From Flavobacterium ammonificans (GTDB lineage: Bacteria; Bacteroidota; Bacteroidia; Flavobacteriales; Flavobacteriaceae): a stretch of DNA of 64,000 bases. How positions within the stretch are numbered: position 1 is the stretch's first letter; every line of letters begins with the position of its first letter. The stretch covers positions 682,001 to 746,000 of the forward strand of contig NZ_AP025185.1 in assembly GCF_020886115.1 (NCBI RefSeq), given 5' to 3'. The notes beneath the pieces are model-generated. The model saw only the letters and a list, made by a program, of their open reading frames with translations, was not told the origin of the DNA and did not search any database. This document shows, piece by piece, positions 57,271 through 64,000 of this stretch. Made by a program: the position numbers and the translations under genes.

Positions 57271-60009
57271 ATGAAAAAAAATCAGTATTTAGTAATAGTT
57301 TTCATTCTAACGATTGTATTAGTTTCATGTGAAAATTATTCAGATAAAAGTCCGAAGATTAAAATTGGATTCTCTCAAAGTATTGATAATGATATTTGGA
57401 GGAAATCGATGGATCATGCTATGGAGGTAGAAGCTTCACTTCATCCAGGAGTTTCATTAACAATTTATAATGCAAACCGTAGAGCTAAAAATCAGATTCG
57501 TGATATCGAAAATATGATTGAGCAAAATGTTGATGTTATTATTGTTGCGCCATATGAGTCTGACTCAATAGTCCCAGTTTTAGAAAAAGCTAATACACTT
57601 GGTATTCCGGTAATTATAGTAGACAGGAAGGTAAAAACATCTAATTACACTGCATTTATAGGGGCCGACAATATAGAGGTTGGTAAAATAGCTGGAAAGC
57701 AAATAGTATCATTATCTAAAGGTAAAGCAAACATCATTGAGATTAGAGGAGAATCAATTACTTCACCTGGTACAGAAAGGAGTCTTGGATTTAAAAAAAT
57801 AATTGACCAATATCCGAATATAAAATCATCTAGTGTTGATTATGACGATTTTAACTCCCCAAACAGTAAATATTTAAAATTGTTAACTAGTAATCCTAAC
57901 ATTGATTATGTTTTTTCTTTTAATGACATAATAGCATACAAAGCATGGGAAATAACTAAAAAAAGATTTCCAAATAATCGAATCAAATTTATTGGAGTTG
58001 ACGGCCTTAATGGTCCAAACGGAGGTTTACAATTAGTGAAAGATGGCGTTTTATCTGGAACCGTATTATATCCAACCGGTGGAAGTGAAGCTATTAAGGT
58101 AGCATTAAAAATTATAAATAAAGAAATTGTTCCAAAAAACAATAAGCTTAATACAACGATGATTGACTCACTGAATGCCGATATGATGAGTAGTCAGTTT
58201 GATAAAATAACTGTTCAGCAATCGAATATAGAGCAGCAACAAAATATTATTAAAAATCAAGAGATAAAGTACTCAACTCAAAATAATCTTTTGAAACTTT
58301 TATTTTTTTTATTTTTAATTGTTTTGGGTCTCGCATTATTTAGTGTCTACTCTAGAATCATAATTAGTCGTAAAAAACAAGAATTAGAAACAAAAAACTT
58401 AAAAATTAAAAACCAACGTAATCAAATTAAAAGTTATTCGGAAGAATTAAAATTGAGTAATGAAGCAAGATTAAATTTTTTCACTGGTTTGTCTCATGAA
58501 TTTAAAACACCACTAACACTAATTTTAAGTTCAGTAGAATCTTTAGAAACGGAATTTAAAAATAAAGGAATTTCTGTAACTAAGGAAATTAATTTGATGT
58601 ACAATAATTCGCGAAGATTATTGCGTCTTATTAATCAGTTATTAGATTACAGAAAAATGGAGGATCAGAAATTTACTTTAAGAGCATCCAAAACGAATAT
58701 ATTAGATTTTTCAAAGAGTATTATTTCTGATTTTGATAGGGAGGCAAAGAAAAAGAATATTGATTTTTCTTTAACAACAACAAATCCTGATTTAGAAGTG
58801 TATTTGGATCGTAATTTAATGGATAAAGTTTATTTTAACCTGTTATCTAATGCTTTTAAATTTACTCCTGAAAAAGGAAAAATTTCTATTACTATTAAAG
58901 AAGATAAAAGTAAAAATGCCGTTATAATTTATTTTAAGGATTCTGGAATTGGAATACCAGATCATGAATTAGGCGAGGTTTTTAATGCTTTCTATCAGGG
59001 GTCTAATAGCAACAGGAATGGATCTGGAATAGGACTTCATTTATCAAAAAGTTTCGTTGAACTACATAAAGGGAGTATCGAGATTCATTCAAAAAACGGT
59101 GCTGAATTTATAATTACATTACCCTTAGGCTCGGCACATCTCAATGAAAAAGAAATTATAAAAGACCCAGTTTTAGATTACGTTCATCATTCGGATTATC
59201 TGGATTTAGAGGTAATTCAAAAATCAGAGTTTAAGAACGTTGAAGATAAATATTCTATTTTATATATTGAAGACAACAAAGATCTTTTAGATTTTGTTTC
59301 GGCTAAATTTTCAACGGACTATACTTTTTTCTTGTCGGATGGGACCGATGCGATTGATAAAGCATTAGAGTTAATTCCAGACATTATTATATGTGATTTG
59401 AATTTGCCAGAAATGAGTGGTTTGCAAATATGTGAAATACTTAAGAAAGATTTAAGAACATCACATATTCCTATTATAATATTGACTGCTTCAGACGATC
59501 AAAATTCTTATCTAAAGGCATTGGAAAGTGGCTCAGATATATTTCTGACTAAACCTTTTAATCTAAAAGTTCTTGCACAGTCAATAAAAGGATTACTTTT
59601 CAACAGAGAAAAACTAAGGTACTATTATTCCAATAATATTGTCAATTTTCAGGAAGGTAGTTTTGGGATTTCTGAACAAGATTTTTTGAAAAAATTAAAC
59701 GATTTAATTGGAAAAAACATAGAAAATTCGTCTTACACGGTTGAGGAGTTAGCAAGTGATTTAGCCATATCTCGTGTACAACTATACAGAAAAGTTAAAG
59801 CTATAATGGGAATCAGCATTAGTGATCATATCAATAATTTACGATTACACGAATCAAAAGAGTTGCTTAAAAAGTCAAATCTTTCAATTTCAGAAATTGC
59901 CTACGCTGTTGGTTTTACAACTCCTAATTATTTTTCTTCTTCATTTAAAAATAAGTTTGGAATGTCCCCAAAAGAGTTTAAAACCTTGTATCTTGACCCA
60001 ACACTTTAA
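57271..60009 (+). CDS. hybrid two-component system sensor/regulator with periplasmic sugar-binding domain
   Basis: A 912-residue one-protein phosphorelay. A signal/lipobox-like N terminus (VIVFILTIVLVSC) is followed by a periplasmic binding protein domain of LacI/RbsB type (about 35-305: IKIGFSQSIDNDIWRKSM, DVIIVAPYESDSIVPVL). Then come a membrane helix (~340-362), a histidine kinase with H409 in GLSHEFKTPLTL and ATPase NLLSNAFKFTP, a receiver with D709 in IIICDLNLPEMSG, and an AraC-type HTH (~815-905). This is the architecture of the B. thetaiotaomicron fructose sensor BT1754, fitting the GH32 gene nearby. The likely role is to sense fructose and activate the fructan locus. Confidence 0.93.
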   Translation: MKKNQYLVIVFILTIVLVSCENYSDKSPKIKIGFSQSIDNDIWRKSMDHAMEVEASLHPGVSLTIYNANRRAKNQIRDIENMIEQNVDVIIVAPYESDSIVPVLEKANTLGIPVIIVDRKVKTSNYTAFIGADNIEVGKIAGKQIVSLSKGKANIIEIRGESITSPGTERSLGFKKIIDQYPNIKSSSVDYDDFNSPNSKYLKLLTSNPNIDYVFSFNDIIAYKAWEITKKRFPNNRIKFIGVDGLNGPNGGLQLVKDGVLSGTVLYPTGGSEAIKVALKIINKEIVPKNNKLNTTMIDSLNADMMSSQFDKITVQQSNIEQQQNIIKNQEIKYSTQNNLLKLLFFLFLIVLGLALFSVYSRIIISRKKQELETKNLKIKNQRNQIKSYSEELKLSNEARLNFFTGLSHEFKTPLTLILSSVESLETEFKNKGISVTKEINLMYNNSRRLLRLINQLLDYRKMEDQKFTLRASKTNILDFSKSIISDFDREAKKKNIDFSLTTTNPDLEVYLDRNLMDKVYFNLLSNAFKFTPEKGKISITIKEDKSKNAVIIYFKDSGIGIPDHELGEVFNAFYQGSNSNRNGSGIGLHLSKSFVELHKGSIEIHSKNGAEFIITLPLGSAHLNEKEIIKDPVLDYVHHSDYLDLEVIQKSEFKNVEDKYSILYIEDNKDLLDFVSAKFSTDYTFFLSDGTDAIDKALELIPDIIICDLNLPEMSGLQICEILKKDLRTSHIPIIILTASDDQNSYLKALESGSDIFLTKPFNLKVLAQSIKGLLFNREKLRYYYSNNIVNFQEGSFGISEQDFLKKLNDLIGKNIENSSYTVEELASDLAISRVQLYRKVKAIMGISISDHINNLRLHESKELLKKSNLSISEIAYAVGFTTPNYFSSSFKNKFGMSPKEFKTLYLDPTL

Positions 60010-60686
60010 TTACCTAGTATTGGCTATAGAGATTGTGTGATTTAGAGCGTACTAATATTCTTTAAATTAGGATTAATAATTTCCATTGAGTAGGTTTTTA
60101 CTCTATCCCATTTATTTTACAGTCAAAACGCTTCTATAAGAAAACTGGTATATCTATAAAATTTTGTTTTTAACAATACATATTTTAATTCAAAACACAA
60201 GTTTGTAATTAATGAACTAGATTCAATAGTTTAAGTAATTAAGATATCCGTTTTGAAATATAACCTACTTGACCCGCTGTTTAATGTCAATTTTTATATT
60301 AACCTAATCGTGTTGTTTTAAAAGAATCCATACCACACGCAATGCTAACTATATTGTACTAATTGACCTCCTCAAATCCAATTTATACTATTAACAATAA
60401 TTCCTCAACGAAAAAACATTTTTTCCGTTACCAGTGTTGAAAAAGATATATCATAAAATTTGAGCCGTAAAAATTCTTTTTCTAGTATTATCTGATGTAA
60501 CATCAGTATAACTTGTGTAACATCATTGTAACTACAACGAAATAGTTATTGTAATTTATCAGCATAATGTTCTGAAATATAGCGCTTTATATAAATTTTA
60601 TTCAAATTATATGTAATTGATACATATACAAATAACTAACATTCATTTTACAAATATTTTAGCATTCGAACTTTAATATTTTAATA
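60010..60686. promoter_or_regulatory. 677-bp regulatory spacer of the fructan locus
   Basis: No gene seen. At 60496-60505 and 60516-60525 the word TGTAACATCA recurs exactly 20 bp apart, each followed by GTATAACT or TTGTAACT; a third partial copy TGTAACTACA is at 60527-60536 and a looser TTGTAATTTATCA near 60549. Tandem boxes two helical turns apart suit binding of an AraC-type dimer such as the regulator encoded upstream. No full -33/-7 promoter was identified between the boxes and the transporter ATG. Confidence 0.55.
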
Positions 60687-62003
60687 ATGAACAAAATTGT
60701 TGTTTGGTCTTTGATTGCCTCCTTAGCAGGATTTCTTTTTGGTTTTGATACAGTAGTTATTTCAGGAGCCGATAAAAAGTTACAAGAACTTTGGAATTCA
60801 TCCGATGCTTTCCATGGAACAGTTGTTATGGGAATGGCTTTATGGGGTACTGTATTTGGAGCTATATTTGGAGGAATACCAGCTAATAAAATAGGGAGAA
60901 AAAATACTTTAATATGGATTGGAGTACTATTCTTCTTTTCAGCTATTGGATCTGCTTTAGCCAATGACCCAATAGTTTTTGCTATTTTTCGTTTTTTAGG
61001 CGGACTTGGAGTTGGCGCTTCAACAATAGCTGCTCCTGCTTATATTTCCGAAATAGCCCCTGCAAAAGACCGAGGTAAATTAGTTGCTTTTTACCAGTTT
61101 AATATCGTTTTAGGAATTCTTATTGCTTTTCTTTCAAATTACTTATTAAGGAATGCAGGGGAAAATTCATGGAGATGGATGATGGGAGTACAAGCAATTC
61201 CTTCTTTAATTTACACCCTTTTTATTTTTAACATTCCAAAAAGTCCAAGATGGTTATTGTCCAAATCCAAAAATGAGGAAGCGAAAAAGGTTTTGGACTC
61301 AATGGGACAGTTGGCTGATTTTGAAGCTATAAAAAGAGAGATAGAACAGGACAATACTTCGGCTATAACAAATGATACTATCTTTTCTAAAAAATACCGC
61401 ACCCCTTTACTTTTGGCATTTTTGATTGCTTTTTTTAATCAGCTTTCTGGAATTAATGCTTTTTTATATTATTCGCCTAGAATTTTTCAAGAAGCTGGTT
61501 TGGGTGAAAGTACAGCTCTATTAAGCAGTATTGGTATTGGAGCGGTTAATCTAGTTTTTACTTTAATTGGTGTTTTCTTGATAGATAGATTAGGGCGAAA
61601 AGTTTTAATGTATATCGGATCTATAGGATACATTATTTCTCTCAGTTTAGTTGCAATTGCATTTTTCTTCCATTGGCAAGGGTTAGCAGTTCCTCTCTTT
61701 TTATTCTTTTTTATTGCTTCACATGCAGTTGGACAAGGTGCAGTTATTTGGGTCTTCATTTCTGAGATTTTCCCGAATCATTTAAGAGCATCTGGGCAGG
61801 CATTTGGAAGCACTACTCATTGGATATTGGCCGCAATTATTCCTTCAATGATTCCTTTTTTGTTTGCTACAATAGGACCAGGAATAGTTTTTTTATTTTT
61901 TGCAATTATGATGGTTTTTCAACTTCTTTTTGTTTTTGTCTTAATGCCTGAAACCAAAGGAATTTCTTTAGAGGAGCTAAGTGAACAATTAACAAAAAGA
62001 TAG
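60687..62003 (+). CDS. sugar porter family MFS transporter
   Basis: A 438-residue inner-membrane sugar carrier with about twelve helices. Signatures: GFLFGFDTVVISGA in helix 1, the loop NKIGRKNTLIW, RFLGGLGVGASTIAAPAYISEIAPAKDRGKLVAFYQ (the sugar-porter PESPR-type region continues as IPKSPRWLL), DRLGRKVL and the C-terminal PETKGISLEEL. In the locus it would import fructose released by the GH32 enzyme. The GH32 gene starts 3 bp after its stop. Confidence 0.93.
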   Translation: MNKIVVWSLIASLAGFLFGFDTVVISGADKKLQELWNSSDAFHGTVVMGMALWGTVFGAIFGGIPANKIGRKNTLIWIGVLFFFSAIGSALANDPIVFAIFRFLGGLGVGASTIAAPAYISEIAPAKDRGKLVAFYQFNIVLGILIAFLSNYLLRNAGENSWRWMMGVQAIPSLIYTLFIFNIPKSPRWLLSKSKNEEAKKVLDSMGQLADFEAIKREIEQDNTSAITNDTIFSKKYRTPLLLAFLIAFFNQLSGINAFLYYSPRIFQEAGLGESTALLSSIGIGAVNLVFTLIGVFLIDRLGRKVLMYIGSIGYIISLSLVAIAFFFHWQGLAVPLFLFFFIASHAVGQGAVIWVFISEIFPNHLRASGQAFGSTTHWILAAIIPSMIPFLFATIGPGIVFLFFAIMMVFQLLFVFVLMPETKGISLEELSEQLTKR

Positions 62004-62006
62004 ATA

Positions 62007-63608
62007 ATGATAAATAAAATAAATATTATTCTAATAGGATCCCTGATGTTTTCTTTGACTGTAAAAGGGCAGCAGCTATTTGATAAAAAAAATACCATGG
62101 AAGAGGAATTATATAGGCCAAATTTTCATTTCACACCTAAAAAAGGTTGGATGAACGACCCTAATGGGATGTTTTTCAAAGATGGATATTATCACTTGTA
62201 TTTTCAGCATTATCCAGATGGAAACACTTGGGGACCGATGCATTGGGGACATGCGATAAGTACTGATATGATCAGTTGGAAAGAGATGCCAATAGCACTA
62301 TATCCTGATGAAAAGGGATATATATTTTCTGGAAGTTCTGTCGTAGACGTAAATAATAGTTCAGGGTTTTCTAAAAACGGCATTGAACCCATAGTTGCTA
62401 TGTTTACTTATCATGATATGAAAGAGGAAAAAGCAGGCAAAAGTAATTATCAATCGCAAGCCATAGCTTATTCTTTAGATGAAGGTAAAACGTTTATTAA
62501 ATATTCTGAAAATCCGGTTATTAAAAATCCTGGTATAAAAGATTTTAGAGATCCCAAAATAGTTTGGGATCCAATACATAACCAATGGTTGATGGTTTTG
62601 GCGGCAGGCCAAAAAATTATGTTTTACAGTTCTTCGAATTTAAAAGAATGGAATTTAGAATCTGATTTTGGAGATGGAATTGGCGCTCACGGAGGTGTTT
62701 GGGAATGTCCTGATTTATTTCCAATGGCAGTTCAAGGAACAGATGAAATTAAGTGGGTTTTATTTGTAAGTATTAATCCAGGCGGACCCAATGGAGGCAG
62801 TGCCACACAATATTTTGTGGGAGATTTTGACGGGACTCATTTTAAGTTAGATCCATCGTTTGAGAAAGACTTAAGTAATTCTGAGCATAAGTCAATTTGG
62901 ATTGATTATGGAAGGGATAATTATGCTGGAGTAACCTGGGCTAATATTCCTGATACCAATGGGCGTAAATTATTTATGGGATGGATGTCAAATTGGGATT
63001 ATTCGCAAAAAGTACCAACGTTCAAATGGAGAAGCGCAATGACAGTGGCTCGATCTGTTGAGCTCCGAAAAATAGAAAATAGTTACAAATTAGTGTCTCA
63101 ACCAGTCAAAGAATTATCTAATTATAGAAGTGTTAAATATAAAAAAGATGCCATTGCTATAAAAAGAACTGAAAAGATAATTGATTCCAAAGCAATCGAT
63201 TTATCAAGTACAGAAATCAATTTTAAAATTTCAGATTTAAAAAATAGTGGTTTCAACTTCAAACTTTCTAACAAACAAGGCGACACTTTGATTTTTGGGT
63301 ATGATAATACCAATAATAATTTTTTTATTGACAGAAGAAAATCGGGCAAAATAGATTATTCAGAAAATTTTGCAAATCGTGTTTCTTTTGCTAAAAGAAC
63401 CTCTTTAAACCCAAATTTGGAGGGGAAAATTATTCTTGACAAAACCTCGATAGAATTGTTTTTTGATAATGGAGAAACAGTAATGACAGAAATATTTTTC
63501 CCTAGATCGCCATTCAGCGAATTAATTATTGAGCCAAAATCAAAAGAAATTATTCTTGACAACCTAGAACTTCACCAACTAAATATTAACCAAACTAAAT
63601 TAAAATGA
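62007..63608 (+). CDS. GH32 fructan hydrolase (levanase/inulinase-type)
   Basis: A 533-residue exported glycoside hydrolase with signal peptide MINKINIILIGSLMFSLTVKGQ. The five-bladed propeller catalytic residues are visible: nucleophile D51 in WMNDPNG, D182 in FRDPK and the acid/base E233 in WECPDLF. A C-terminal beta-sandwich domain (about 370-525) is present. It releases fructose from beta-fructans; levan versus inulin preference cannot be read. No lipobox, so probably periplasmic. The stop overlaps the SusC-like start (ATGA). Confidence 0.95.
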   Translation: MINKINIILIGSLMFSLTVKGQQLFDKKNTMEEELYRPNFHFTPKKGWMNDPNGMFFKDGYYHLYFQHYPDGNTWGPMHWGHAISTDMISWKEMPIALYPDEKGYIFSGSSVVDVNNSSGFSKNGIEPIVAMFTYHDMKEEKAGKSNYQSQAIAYSLDEGKTFIKYSENPVIKNPGIKDFRDPKIVWDPIHNQWLMVLAAGQKIMFYSSSNLKEWNLESDFGDGIGAHGGVWECPDLFPMAVQGTDEIKWVLFVSINPGGPNGGSATQYFVGDFDGTHFKLDPSFEKDLSNSEHKSIWIDYGRDNYAGVTWANIPDTNGRKLFMGWMSNWDYSQKVPTFKWRSAMTVARSVELRKIENSYKLVSQPVKELSNYRSVKYKKDAIAIKRTEKIIDSKAIDLSSTEINFKISDLKNSGFNFKLSNKQGDTLIFGYDNTNNNFFIDRRKSGKIDYSENFANRVSFAKRTSLNPNLEGKIILDKTSIELFFDNGETVMTEIFFPRSPFSELIIEPKSKEIILDNLELHQLNINQTKLK

Positions 63609-64000
63609 AATTAAAAAAACTTTTATTTCTGCCAGTATTTGCTCTTTGTAGTATGTTGGCACAAGCACAGATAAAAGGTACTGTTACCTCAAAAGAGGAC
63701 GGAGTACCATTGCCTGGAGCTTCAGTTATTGTATCTGGTACAAAGCAAGGTACCACGACAGATTTTGACGGAAAATACGTTTTAAATGGCGTATCAAAAG
63801 ACGCTACATTAATGATTAGCTATATTGGCTATAAAACATTTAAAATTTCAGTAAATAGTCAAACTACAATTAATGTTCAATTAGAAAGCGATATGGCGCA
63901 ACTAAATGAAGTTGTGTTAACTGGATATTCTAAACAACGTAAAGTAGATGTAACTGGGGCTATTAGTGTTGTAGATATTGGAGCAATTCAAGGACAGGGT
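63605..64000 (+). CDS. SusC/RagA family TonB-linked outer-membrane protein, N-terminal part
   Basis: The first 132 codons of a receptor cut by the window end. Signal peptide MKLKKLLFLPVFALCSMLAQAQ, then the carboxypeptidase-like domain (IKGTVTSKEDGVPLPGASVIV, TTTDFDGKYVL, MISYIGYKT), the SusC hallmark LNEVVLTGYSKQRKVDVTGAISVVDI and the beginning of the plug. Translation is coupled to the GH32 gene. A SusD-like gene is expected just beyond the window. It would import fructan oligosaccharides across the outer membrane. Confidence 0.94.
   Translation, partial: MKLKKLLFLPVFALCSMLAQAQIKGTVTSKEDGVPLPGASVIVSGTKQGTTTDFDGKYVLNGVSKDATLMISYIGYKTFKISVNSQTTINVQLESDMAQLNEVVLTGYSKQRKVDVTGAISVVDIGAIQGQG

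Noticed and set aside
1..64000. CRISPR array or insertion sequence
   Set aside because: No regularly spaced direct repeats with unique spacers, and no transposase gene or IS-type terminal repeats around one, were found.

Overview
The window looks like chromosomal DNA of a Flavobacterium-like member of the Bacteroidota. The DNA is AT-rich and almost no gene has a Shine-Dalgarno sequence. Many genes are preceded by the Bacteroidota promoter pattern TTG-N18-23-TAnnTTTG. The gene set is typical of the group: a hybrid two-component regulator, a SusC-type receptor, DUF4175, DUF5689, DUF2480, HU-SPOR, a GIN-domain protein and an all-SUF iron-sulfur operon.

Layout. 1-5257: start of tex, DUF1294 protein, rpiB, an AT-rich divergent spacer with DnaA-box-like words, rnr, a secreted GIN protein and a LysE transporter. 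5258-12133: tRNA-Cys with tandem relics of its 3' end, folB, glnS with an unusual C-terminal extension, a YtxH/membrane/small-protein operon, an SPFH protein and gltX. 12265-18836: DUF4175, ybeY, mnmG and a methyltransferase; three parS-like sites surround mnmG, one of them inside the ybeY reading frame. 19083-30042: OmpH-like lipoprotein, PIF1-type helicase, HU-SPOR protein, dprA, trpS, M1 and S8 peptidases and an MBL hydrolase.

30216-39848 is a SUF locus (sufA-like, sufB, sufC, sufD, sufS, lipoprotein, sufE, DUF59 protein, DUF2480). It is interrupted by three genes: a four-helix-bundle (S23-like) gene, a GxxExxY gene and an oppositely oriented serine hydrolase. The first two each sit inside inverted repeats, and a gene-less relative of the first element lies between sufC and sufD. 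39907-49932: hflX, DUF5689 lipoprotein, TonB receptor, MFS transporter, an oxidoreductase flanked by identical 43-bp repeats, and rseP.

50017-56796 is an island of about 6.7 kb between two near-identical tRNA-Asn genes. It holds a tyrosine integrase, a RepL-like winged-helix protein, a decayed gene, a translationally coupled HNH nuclease-HIT protein pair, an XRE regulator next to an 18-bp palindrome, three small secreted proteins and a GC-richer hairpin-bearing non-coding stretch. The HNH-HIT pair is the best candidate for a little-described (possibly defence) module.

57271-64000 is the start of a fructan-use locus: a hybrid regulator with a periplasmic sugar-binding domain, a spacer with repeated TGTAACATCA boxes, a sugar porter, a GH32 fructan hydrolase and the start of a SusC receptor cut by the window edge. 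All family assignments come from reading motifs by eye; no database search was run.
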